A stretch of 7,133 nucleotides of DNA. It comes from Schwartzia sp. (in: firmicutes) (GTDB lineage Bacteria; Bacillota; Negativicutes; Selenomonadales; Selenomonadaceae). The stretch is from the NCBI GenBank assembly GCA_024691625.1, contig JAILNL010000095.1, positions 1 through 7,133 on the forward strand. Direction: 5' to 3'. Within the stretch, counting starts at the first letter, position 1; the number at the start of each line of letters is the position of its first letter. The notes beneath the pieces are model-generated. The model did no database searches. It was given only the letters and a program-made list of their open reading frames with translations, and was not told the DNA's origin. This document shows positions 1-5,449 of this stretch, in pieces. Both the position numbers and the translations under genes were made by a program.

Positions 1-11
1 CGCCAGCTCCA
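1..11 (+). tRNA. Probable 3' end of a tRNA (partial)
   Basis: The window opens with CGCCAGC, then T, then CCA. This is what the 3' acceptor strand, discriminator base and encoded CCA of a tRNA would look like, and the complete tRNA-Gly next to it ends in the same way (CACCCGC-T-CCA). It lies 12 bases before that tRNA, typical of a cluster. The 5' part is outside the window, so identity cannot be fixed. A T discriminator would suit a Thr, Gly or Cys tRNA; this is a guess. Confidence 0.5.
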
Positions 12-23
12 TGTGATAATTAC

Positions 24-97
24 GCGGGTGTAACTCAATGGTAGAGTTCCAGCCTTCCAAGCTGGCTACGTGGGTCCGATTCCCATCACCCGCTCCA
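24..97 (+). tRNA. tRNA-Gly (anticodon TCC)
   Basis: Complete cloverleaf. The 7-bp acceptor pairs GCGGGTG (24-30) with CACCCGC (87-93), followed by discriminator T94 and an encoded CCA (95-97). The anticodon stem CCAGC/GCTGG (49-53, 61-65) encloses the loop with TCC at 56-58. The T loop has the expected GGTCCGATTCC form. It reads GGA and, by wobble, other Gly codons. An eight-T run follows directly at 98-105, but with no new hairpin before it, so it need not end transcription. Confidence 0.97.
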
Positions 98-110
98 TTT
101 TTTTTGACTT

Positions 111-199
111 GCCGGGGTGGCGGAACTGGCAGACGCACGGGACTTAAAATCCCGGGATTGGTAACAATCGTACCGGTTCGATTCCGGTCCTCGGCACCA
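111..199 (+). tRNA. tRNA-Leu (anticodon TAA)
   Basis: Class II tRNA with a long variable arm. Acceptor GCCGGGG (111-117) pairs with CCTCGGC (189-195) with one G-T pair, followed by A196 and an encoded CCA (197-199). The anticodon stem CGGGA/TCCCG encloses a loop with TAA at 145-147. It reads UUA/UUG leucine codons. The size (89 with CCA), the variable arm and discriminator A73 all fit tRNA-Leu. Confidence 0.97.
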
Positions 200-258
200 C
201 ATTGATCGAGAACCGGGTTATGCGGATTGGATATCCGGACACTCATAGGATACAGCAT

Positions 259-344
259 GCGGCTGTGGCGAAATGGCAGACGCGCTAGCTTCAGGAGCTA
301 GTGATGGCAACGTCATGGTGGTTCGAGTCCACTCAGCCGCACCA
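259..344 (+). tRNA. tRNA-Leu (anticodon CAG)
   Basis: Class II tRNA. Acceptor GCGGCTG (259-265) pairs with CAGCCGC (334-340), followed by A341 and CCA (342-344). The anticodon stem CTAGC/GCTAG (285-289, 297-301) encloses CAG at 292-294, which reads the CUG codon. The variable arm lies at about 302-317. The 59-base gap after tRNA-Leu(TAA) contains the 8-base palindrome GGATATCC (229-236) but no convincing promoter, so co-transcription with the upstream tRNAs is likely. Confidence 0.97.
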
Positions 345-373
345 TTGACAATCACATACATTTGTTATATACT
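345..373 (+). promoter_or_regulatory. Promoter of tRNA-Leu(GAG)
   Basis: A consensus -35 box TTGACA (345-350) starts on the base after the CCA of the preceding tRNA. A 17-base spacer leads to TATACT (368-373, 5 of 6 to consensus). Initiation near 380 would leave only about seven bases of leader before the tRNA at 387. Confidence 0.8.
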
Positions 374-386
374 ATATCTTGTTCTT

Positions 387-472
387 GCGGTCGTGGCGGA
401 ATTGGCAGACGCGCTACTTTGAGGGGGTAGTGTTCACAAGACGTATGGGTTCAAGTCCCATCGACCGCACCA
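387..472 (+). tRNA. tRNA-Leu (anticodon GAG)
   Basis: Class II tRNA. Acceptor GCGGTCG (387-393) pairs with CGACCGC (462-468), followed by A469 and CCA (470-472). The anticodon stem (414-418, 426-430, one T-G closing pair) holds GAG at 421-423, which reads CUC/CUU. It is the third Leu isoacceptor in a row and the only one here with its own adjacent promoter. The cluster terminator follows within 13 bases. Confidence 0.97.
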
Positions 473-484
473 TTTGAAGATTAG

Positions 485-516
485 AGCTCGGATGAAAATC
501 CGGGCTTTTTTGTTTT
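485..516 (+). terminator. Terminator of the tRNA cluster
   Basis: Nine-base-pair hairpin (485-493 with 498-506, one G-T pair, loop GAAA) followed by a T-rich tract to 516. It is placed immediately after the last tRNA and should end the cluster transcript. Confidence 0.88.
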
Positions 517-542
517 ACAAGGATTCTTTCATTTGCTATTAT
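514..542 (+). promoter_or_regulatory. Promoter of the small redox operon
   Basis: TTTACA (514-519), a 17-base spacer and TATTAT (537-542). Each box is 5 of 6 to the sigma-70 consensus. The -35 box overlaps the tail of the tRNA terminator. Initiation would be near 549, giving a leader of about 56 bases before the start codon at 605. Confidence 0.7.
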
Positions 543-604
543 GAGATAAAGGAGTTTTATGTACTTCTTCTGAATAAGTCTCATTTTATGTGAGGTGAGA
601 AGGT

Positions 605-766
605 ATGCTGCAGTCAGAAAAGCTTAAACGGGCGTTGGACGCTATTGAGGATGCTTGCGGACATTGTCCTATATGTTCCCCGGATTGTCCTATAGCCATT
701 GCAAAACGTGCGATTAACGGGCTCTACTACGATGTGAAGCAGTCTGAAGAGGCAGAAGGTAATTAA
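605..766 (+). CDS. 53-residue protein with a single ferredoxin-type CxxCxxCxxxCP motif
   Basis: Short gene with a good ribosome site (GAGGTGAG, 592-599) ahead of its ATG, giving 53 residues. The four cysteines are at residues 18, 21, 24 and 28, spaced CxxCxxCxxxCP, the classic pattern that binds a [4Fe-4S] cluster in bacterial ferredoxins. Typical ferredoxins have two such motifs in about 55-60 residues; this one has one, flanked by a helical, lysine-rich N-terminus and an acidic tail. There is no signal peptide or membrane segment, so it should be cytoplasmic. It lies 36 bases before a glutaredoxin-like gene and appears to share its promoter, which suggests a redox or metal-related role. I do not recognise a named family. 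The cysteines could instead bind zinc. Confidence 0.75.
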   Translation: MLQSEKLKRALDAIEDACGHCPICSPDCPIAIAKRAINGLYYDVKQSEEAEGN

Positions 767-789
767 GCTTGGTGATTATCCGTAATGAT

Positions 790-796
790 GGGAGGG
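790..796 (+). promoter_or_regulatory. Ribosome binding site deciding a TTG start
   Basis: GGGAGGG lies 7 bases before the TTG at 803-805. The two in-frame ATGs at 785 and 788 lie upstream of or abut this site and have no comparable site of their own, so TTG803 is the better start. Confidence 0.65.
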
Positions 797-802
797 AATG
801 TC

Positions 803-1072
803 TTGATTACTATGGTTGAAATGGCAGGGTGTCCTTATTGTGCAAAAGCACATAAGGCTTTTGACGAGCTCAAGGGCAATCATCCCGGAACTGAAGTAGT
901 TTTTATAGACGAAAATAAAGAGCCTGAAAAACTAAAAGAGTTTCAGGGTATGTACTATTATGTACCAACTCTTTTTGTCGCAGGAAAGAAGGTTTTTGAG
1001 GCTTCTCCGGGTGACGACTACGAAAAGATAAAGGCAGCAGTTGAGGAAGCGTATCTGGCTGCTGAAAAGTAA
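803..1072 (+). CDS. Glutaredoxin/thioredoxin-fold protein with CPYC active site
   Basis: An 89-residue protein when read from TTG803; reading from ATG785 adds six residues. The start MITMVEMAGCPYC is a beta strand running into the redox motif CPYC (residues 10-13 from TTG803), identical to the classic glutaredoxin active site. Near residue 58 the VPTLFV stretch supplies the cis-proline that faces the active site in thioredoxin folds, and a GKKVFEASPGD segment follows. Length and layout match small glutaredoxin-like thiol-disulfide oxidoreductases. It should be cytoplasmic, reducing disulfides or glutathione-like mixed disulfides; the physiological partner is unknown. It is second in an operon with the small four-cysteine protein and is followed by a terminator. 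Family assignment is firm, substrate is not. Confidence 0.9.
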   Translation: MITMVEMAGCPYCAKAHKAFDELKGNHPGTEVVFIDENKEPEKLKEFQGMYYYVPTLFVAGKKVFEASPGDDYEKIKAAVEEAYLAAEK

Positions 1073-1097
1073 ATAAGAATCATACATAAGATACATT

Positions 1098-1129
1098 AAA
1101 AGCCCCATCCTTTGCAGGATGGGGCTTTT
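1098..1129. terminator. Bidirectional terminator between convergent operons
   Basis: Perfect stem GCCCCATCC / GGATGGGGC (1102-1110, 1117-1125) with a six-base loop, flanked by AAAA on the left and TTTT on the right, so either strand reads as hairpin plus T-run. It lies 25 bases after the glutaredoxin gene and 6 bases past the hydA stop, and can serve both. Confidence 0.92.
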
Positions 1130-1135
1130 GTGATA

Positions 1136-2908
1136 TCAGTGGTATTCGTACATCAAAGGTACTTTGTGGTAGTGTGTGTGCAGGAGCTTGTGCGCCATTT
1201 CACCCAGCGGTTCACCAAGATAGTCCTTATAAAGTGTCTGGATGTCAGGATTCTCATGGGATTTGTGGAGCGGAAGGTCCTTATCAATCTGCTCAAGGGC
1301 GAGGATACGCTCGTCACGTTTTGCATTTGTGGTGCCGATAGGCTGACCGCCGCCGCCGATACATCCGCCGGGGCATGCCATGATTTCGATAAAGTCGTAA
1401 TTGGCTGTGCCTTTTTTGACTTCTTCCATCATGAGACGTGCAGCAAGAAGTGTGTGAACGACAGCAATGCGGATAGTTCTGCCGCCAAGTTCAAAGCTTG
1501 CCTCACGAACGTTCGGGCGAACCTGCTTCAGGTGCGGGTAGCTTGCAGGTTTTCCGAGGCAGATTGAGTTGTATTCAAGTGCCGGCAGGTCATTTCCTGT
1601 AAGCTTTTCGTAAACCGTACGGAGAGCAGCCTCCATAACACCGCCTGTTTTGCCGAAGATTGCGGCCGCACCTGTGCTCGTGCCAAGCGGGCTGTCAAAT
1701 TCGCTCTCAGGAAGAGTACGGAGATTCAGACCTTCGTATTTTATGAGCTTAATGAGCTCGCGTGAGGTGAGAACAGCATCAACATCGCGGCGGCCGTCAC
1801 GTCCCATTTCAGGCCTTGCAGCTTCGAATTTCTTCGCTGTACACGGCATGATGGAAACGGTGAAGATTTTATCAACCGGGATGCCCGTGATTTTCGGATA
1901 ATATGTCTTTGCAATCGCGCCGAACATGGACATCGGAGATTTTGCCGAGGAAACATGCGGCAGAAGCTCCGGATAGTGTTTTTCGATGAAGTTAACCCAG
2001 CCCGGGCTGCAGGAGGTCATCATTGGAAGAATTCCGCCATTCTGCACACGGTGGATAAATTCCGCGCCCTCCTCCATAATCGTGAGGTCAGCACCGAAGT
2101 TCGTATCAAATACCTTGTCGAAGCCGAGCATTTTGAGGGCTGTGACCATCTGGCCTGTAACAATAGCACCGGGCTCAAGTCCGAATGCGTCACCAATGGA
2201 AACGCGTACGGAAGGAGCGACCTGCACAACTACATGTTTTTCGGGATCCTGCAGGGCGTCGAGCACGAGCTGTGTGTCATCCTTTTCTACGATAGCGCCC
2301 GTGGGGCATACAAGGCTGCACTGTCCGCAGAGTGTGCAGTCCGTTTTTTCCATAGGAATATCGAATGGGGTTGTAACAATGATTTTATCGCTGCGGTTTG
2401 CAAAGGTGATTGCCTCGATACCCTGTACGTCTTTGCAGGCACGGATGCAGCGGCCGCATTTGATACATTTGGACGGATCGCGCACAATACTTGGATTTGT
2501 GTTGACTGCCTGACGTTTCTTATTAACGTTTGTAAGATGCGGGTCAAGAATGTTAAAACGTGTGCAGAGCGCCTGCAGCTCGCATGTGCCGTTTCTGGAG
2601 CATGTGAGACAGTTGCCGCCGTGGTCAGCCATGATGAGCTGAAGAATGCCTACCTGAGCATCACGAACGACCTGAGTATCAGTAAAGACCTCCATGCCTT
2701 CCCATACTTCTGTGGAGCAGGAAGCAAGGAGCTTTTTCTTGCCGGCTACCTGAACGGAGCAGAGACGACAGCGGGCTTTTACACGCTGGTCAGGGTGGTA
2801 GCAGAGGTGGGGGATATCAATACCGATGCGTTTTGCCGCTTCGATAATTTTTGTACCCTTCGGAGCTTCCACCGGAATATTATTTATTTTAAGATGAACC
2901 ATTTCCAT
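1136..2908 (-). CDS. hydA: [FeFe]-hydrogenase catalytic subunit (HydA/HndD type)
   Basis: Catalytic subunit (590 residues) of a cytoplasmic NAD(P)H-linked [FeFe]-hydrogenase, interconverting protons and H2. Domains in order: N-terminal [2Fe-2S] domain with Cys 36, 47, 50 and 64; His-Cys [4Fe-4S] site with His 96 and Cys 100, 103, 109 (HxxxCxxCxxxxxC); two ferredoxin [4Fe-4S] motifs, Cys 148/151/154/158 and 191/194/197/201; H-cluster domain with L1 TSCSPGW (298-304), L2 MPCTAKKFE (354-362) and L3 EIMACPGGCIGGGGQP (508-523); then a small-subunit-like tail to 590. The L1 motif has Ser where many hydrogenases have a second Cys. The start ATG shares one base with the hydB stop (TAATG), and its GGGAGG site (2918-2923) lies inside the end of hydB, so translation is probably coupled. 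ATG at 2902 is a less likely alternative. Maturation genes (hydE, hydF, hydG) are not in the window. Confidence 0.96.
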   Translation of the reverse strand: MEMVHLKINNIPVEAPKGTKIIEAAKRIGIDIPHLCYHPDQRVKARCRLCSVQVAGKKKLLASCSTEVWEGMEVFTDTQVVRDAQVGILQLIMADHGGNCLTCSRNGTCELQALCTRFNILDPHLTNVNKKRQAVNTNPSIVRDPSKCIKCGRCIRACKDVQGIEAITFANRSDKIIVTTPFDIPMEKTDCTLCGQCSLVCPTGAIVEKDDTQLVLDALQDPEKHVVVQVAPSVRVSIGDAFGLEPGAIVTGQMVTALKMLGFDKVFDTNFGADLTIMEEGAEFIHRVQNGGILPMMTSCSPGWVNFIEKHYPELLPHVSSAKSPMSMFGAIAKTYYPKITGIPVDKIFTVSIMPCTAKKFEAARPEMGRDGRRDVDAVLTSRELIKLIKYEGLNLRTLPESEFDSPLGTSTGAAAIFGKTGGVMEAALRTVYEKLTGNDLPALEYNSICLGKPASYPHLKQVRPNVREASFELGGRTIRIAVVHTLLAARLMMEEVKKGTANYDFIEIMACPGGCIGGGGQPIGTTNAKRDERILALEQIDKDLPLHKSHENPDIQTLYKDYLGEPLGEMAHKLLHTHYHKVPLMYEYH

Positions 2909-4161
2909 TAGTGAGCACCTCCCACAGCAAAGGTCTCCGGGAAGATTTTCATGGCGGAGAGCAATGCGCTTTGTGCCGCTTCACCGAGACCACACAGGGA
3001 AGTGAGCGTCATTATGTTGGCGATTTTTTTCATTTTTGCGATATCACATGCATGGGCTTCACCGGCTGCAAGTTTGTCCAGAAGGAGCTTCATATGAAGG
3101 TTGCCTTCACGGCACGGTGTGCACTGTCCGCAGCTTTCATGAGAGAAGAATGCTTGTGTGTATCTGAGGAAGTCGATAACGCTTGTACGGTCGTCGATAA
3201 CAAGGAGAGAGCCTGTTCCAACGTCTACTCCCGCCGCTTTAAGGTCGTCGTAGGTGTACGGGGTGTCAAGGACACGTTCGTCGCTGATTTTGCCTGATGC
3301 GCCGCCGAACTGGATAAGGCGGAGATGACGTCCGTCAGGGATACCCTCAGCAAGACCGAAGATGATTTCACGGACTGTCGTTCCGAAAGGAACTTCATAG
3401 ACACCGGGTTTCCTTACGTTTCCTCCTACGCTGACAAGCTTGGTACCAAGGGATTCACCGCTTCCGCAGCTCGTGTAAACCTTCTCGTCATCAAGAAGGA
3501 GGTGGGGAACGATAGAGAAGCTTTCTACGTTGTTGATACATGTCGGAAGTGCAAATGCTCCGCTGACTTTTATGAAAGGCGGTTTCATGCGGGGACGGCC
3601 TGCCTTGCCTTCGATGGAACGAATAAGTGCCGTGCCTTCTCCGCAGACGTACGCGCCGGCACCGGAATAGAGGTGCAGACGGAAATTGAAGCCTTTAACT
3701 CCGAGAATGTTTTCACCGAGGAAGCCGCGTTCTTCAGCCTGATTGATGGCAGATAAAAGTCTGGAGCGAAGGTGACGGTATTCTTCCCTCATATAGATAT
3801 AGCCATCCTGCGCCTGTACCGTGTAAGCACCGATAATCATGCCTTCGATAAGGTTAAAGGGATCGTTTTTGATAAGCTCACGGTCTTTGAATGTGCATGT
3901 TTCGCCTTCGTCCGCGTTGCAGATAACAAGCTTGTGCTCGCCCTTTACTGCACGGGCCTGAGACCATTTGCGGCCCATGTCGTATGCAGCGCCGCCGCGG
4001 CCTTTTACTTTTGCTTCCGCAATAATGGACGCGATATCTTCACCGTCCATAGCGACAGCCTTTTTCAGTGCGGAAAATCCGCCTATGGAAAGATATGAAT
4101 CAATGGAATCAGGATCGTATTTTCCAAAATTCTTTGTTATGAAACGAACTTCACTGCTCAA
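2908..4161 (-). CDS. hydB: NuoF-like flavin subunit of [FeFe]-hydrogenase (HydB/HndC type)
   Basis: NAD(P)H-oxidising FMN subunit (417 residues). Visible parts: FMN loop GRGGAAYDMGRKW (54-66), CNADEGETCTFKDR (81-94), nucleotide site YVCGEGTALI (171-180), SLBB-like region (about 240-325), and a [4Fe-4S] site with Cys 344, 347, 350 (CGQCTPC) and Cys 390 (SLCGLG). It ends soon after that. There is no N-terminal thioredoxin-like [2Fe-2S] domain and no C-terminal double [4Fe-4S] domain, both present in Thermotoga-type bifurcating HydB. Three normally conserved motifs are altered: GFPTG reads AYDMG, EPG reads ETC, and CGEETAL reads CGEGTAL. The start codon is TTG (4161), fixed by a GGAG site; the first internal Met is residue 38. 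Family and role are firm; the nucleotide used (NADH or NADPH) is open. Confidence 0.95.
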   Translation of the reverse strand: MSSEVRFITKNFGKYDPDSIDSYLSIGGFSALKKAVAMDGEDIASIIAEAKVKGRGGAAYDMGRKWSQARAVKGEHKLVICNADEGETCTFKDRELIKNDPFNLIEGMIIGAYTVQAQDGYIYMREEYRHLRSRLLSAINQAEERGFLGENILGVKGFNFRLHLYSGAGAYVCGEGTALIRSIEGKAGRPRMKPPFIKVSGAFALPTCINNVESFSIVPHLLLDDEKVYTSCGSGESLGTKLVSVGGNVRKPGVYEVPFGTTVREIIFGLAEGIPDGRHLRLIQFGGASGKISDERVLDTPYTYDDLKAAGVDVGTGSLLVIDDRTSVIDFLRYTQAFFSHESCGQCTPCREGNLHMKLLLDKLAAGEAHACDIAKMKKIANIMTLTSLCGLGEAAQSALLSAMKIFPETFAVGGAH

Positions 4162-4170
4162 GAAAAACAG

Positions 4171-4180
4171 CTCCTTCCTT
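4171..4180 (-). promoter_or_regulatory. Ribosome binding site deciding the TTG start of hydB
   Basis: On the - strand AAGGAAGGAG (4180-4171) ends 9 bases before TTG at 4161. It overlaps the last base of the hydC stop codon, which suits coupled translation. No ATG or GTG with a comparable site lies nearby. Confidence 0.7.
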
Positions 4181-4680
4181 TACATCAGGGATGAAAGCAC
4201 CGAACGTACCTTTTCGGGCGTGTCAAGATGGCCGTAGACATGTCCGTTGATTCGAATCGCGGGAGCCACATCGCAGGCACCGAAGCATGGAACCTCTTCA
4301 ATCATGAAACGGCCGTCGTAGGTGATTTCGCCGACTTCGATGTTGAGGATCTTCTTGAGAGTGGACAAAAGAGAGTCGCTTTCGTTAACACGGCATACAA
4401 CTGAACGGCAGACCTGTACCGGGTATTTTGCCCGCGGTTTATCGGACAGACTCGAGTAGAAAGTCAGACAGTCGTAAATAATCGACACTTTAATCGGCAG
4501 TTTTTCCGCGATATAGAACGCCACAGCTTCAGGGACGTACTGCTGCGGAATCAGGTCCTGTACCTCGAGCAGGATGCCGACAATCTGCGTAGCATCATGC
4601 TCGTGTGCTTCGAGCACACGGTCGATCTGATTAGCAAGCTCATCCGAGACGGAAAAAGCCGGTTTGGCCTCAGTTTGCAT
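4180..4680 (-). CDS. hydC: NuoE-like [2Fe-2S] subunit of [FeFe]-hydrogenase (HydC/HndA type)
   Basis: First gene of the hydrogenase operon, 166 residues, the usual size for NuoE/HndA proteins. A helical N-terminal half (about 12-80, with the family-like VGILLEVQDLIPQQYVP segment) is followed by a thioredoxin-like [2Fe-2S] domain whose ligands are Cys 91 and 96 (CRSVVC) and Cys 132 and 136 (CFGAC), the family spacing Cx4C and Cx3C. It should accept or buffer electrons beside the FMN of HydB. The common CxGTxCH motif is altered here to CRSVVCR, with Arg replacing the usual His. The ATG at 4680 has a strong GGGAGGAGT site (4693-4685). An 18-base gap separates it from hydB, and the order hydC-hydB-hydA is the usual one for trimeric hydrogenases. 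There is no C-terminal extension. Confidence 0.95.
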   Translation of the reverse strand: MQTEAKPAFSVSDELANQIDRVLEAHEHDATQIVGILLEVQDLIPQQYVPEAVAFYIAEKLPIKVSIIYDCLTFYSSLSDKPRAKYPVQVCRSVVCRVNESDSLLSTLKKILNIEVGEITYDGRFMIEEVPCFGACDVAPAIRINGHVYGHLDTPEKVRSVLSSLM

Positions 4681-4695
4681 AATGACTCCTCCCAG

Positions 4696-4717
4696 CGGAA
4701 ACGAAAGAGTGTTTCCG
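4696..4717. repeat. Inverted repeat in the hydC leader
   Basis: Perfect 7-base arms CGGAAAC (4696-4702) and GTTTCCG (4711-4717) with an 8-base spacer. It lies just upstream of the hydC ribosome site, so in the mRNA it would form a hairpin touching the translation start region; as DNA it could be an operator. No T-run follows on the - strand, so it is not an intrinsic terminator. Confidence 0.6.
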
Positions 4718-4754
4718 TAATAAAAAATATTTCTTTTATTATATACGTTTTATG

Positions 4755-4784
4755 ATTATAGTGCTATAGATTTTTCGGAAAAAT
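4755..4784 (-). promoter_or_regulatory. Candidate hydCBA promoter with two overlapping palindromes
   Basis: On the - strand a perfect -10 box TATAAT lies at 4760-4755, but the -35 position (TTTTTC, 17-base spacer) is poor, as in a promoter that needs an activator. Two palindromes sit on it: TATAG-TG-CTATA (4757-4768), overlapping the -10 box, and ATTTTT-CGG-AAAAAT (4770-4784), covering the -35 region. I see no match to the usual Rex operator. A second TATAAT on the same strand at 4743-4738 is an alternative. Confidence 0.4.
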
Positions 4785-4858
4785 TTTATATAAACATAAG
4801 AATAAAATTGCGATTTGCAGTTCTTATGGATTGCATTATTAAAGGAAGATATTACTTA

Positions 4859-4887
4859 TGGAAAAACATTGCTATTAGCGGTATAAT
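4859..4887 (+). promoter_or_regulatory. Promoter of the pterin operon
   Basis: TGGAAA (4859-4864, 4 of 6) and a perfect TATAAT (4882-4887) are separated by 17 bases. Initiation near 4894 leaves about 30 bases of leader containing the ribosome site. The stretch between this promoter and the divergent hydrogenase promoter (about 4785-4858) is AT-rich with no gene visible. Confidence 0.6.
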
Positions 4888-4923
4888 TAAGAAATCGACA
4901 GAAAAGAACAGGGAGGGAGACCG

Positions 4924-5427
4924 ATGGAGATAACGATGGTTATGGTCATGAGTGCAGACGGTTTTGTGACACATGGCGAGGACGGTCCCTCTTTTGCATG
5001 GGCATCTGCTGAGGACAGGGAGGCGTTTTTGAGCATTGTGCGCGCCTCGGATGCTGTCATTACCGGTCGAAACTCCTTTGAGGGAAAGGGCGATATGCCC
5101 AGACCGTACTATGTGCTTACGACGCAAGAGAATCTTCCTTCCTTTAAGAATGTGTTTTACGTTAGTGGTGACGCGGAGAGCATCGTTTCGCGTATAGCCG
5201 CGGACGGACATGAAAAGGTTGTGCTGCTCGGAGGACCGAAAACAAACTTGATTTTTGTGAAGGACGGGCTTGTTGACCGTCTGCTGCTTACAGTAGAGCC
5301 GAAGCTGTTCGGAGAAGGAAAACCGCTGATTATCGGAGCGAAGCTTGATATATCAATGAAGCTGTGCTCGGTGAAGCGGCTCAATGAAAATGGCACGCTG
5401 CTTTTAGAGTATGAACTTATGAATTGA
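4924..5427 (+). CDS. RibD C-terminal / dihydrofolate-reductase-fold reductase
   Basis: A 167-residue protein with the layout of the RibD_C/DHFR-like NAD(P)H-dependent reductases. It has an N-terminal strand ending in MSADGF (9-14), WASAEDREAF (27-36), the GRNSFE motif (48-53, where family members have GRxTxE), VVLLGGP (99-105) for the dinucleotide, and the C-terminal LVDRLLLTVEPKLFGEG (116-132) typical of RibD_C. It lacks the deaminase domain of full-length RibD. Ribosome site GGGAGGGAG (4911-4919). It is first in an operon with a FolE2-type enzyme and an HD protein, so a pterin or folate substrate (dihydrofolate-reductase-like or dihydropterin reductase) is a reasonable inference. A flavin-pathway pyrimidine reductase is the main alternative. 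Family call firm, substrate not. Confidence 0.85.
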   Translation: MEITMVMVMSADGFVTHGEDGPSFAWASAEDREAFLSIVRASDAVITGRNSFEGKGDMPRPYYVLTTQENLPSFKNVFYVSGDAESIVSRIAADGHEKVVLLGGPKTNLIFVKDGLVDRLLLTVEPKLFGEGKPLIIGAKLDISMKLCSVKRLNENGTLLLEYELMN

Positions 5428-5449
5428 TGAGCAAGAGAGGAAAGAATAT

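Noticed and set aside
98..105. T-run after tRNA-Gly as a terminator
   Set aside because: No hairpin other than the tRNA itself precedes it, and the next tRNA has no promoter of its own.
200..258. Possible promoter between tRNA-Leu(TAA) and tRNA-Leu(CAG)
   Set aside because: TTGATC at 202-207 resembles a -35 box, but no -10 box follows at 16-18 bases. The GGATATCC palindrome alone is too short to interpret.
1955..2911. Long + strand open frame (318 codons) opposite hydA
   Set aside because: It mirrors the hydA coding strand, has no ribosome site or recognisable domain, and the - strand protein has complete Fe-S and H-cluster motifs.
2911..4098. Several + strand open frames opposite hydB
   Set aside because: They are antisense shadows of the flavin subunit with cysteine-rich, unlikely protein composition and no start signals.
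4858..4878. Six-codon open frame MEKHCY ahead of the pterin operon
   Set aside because: It coincides with the predicted -35/-10 region, so it would not be transcribed from that promoter, and the ribosome site is weak.
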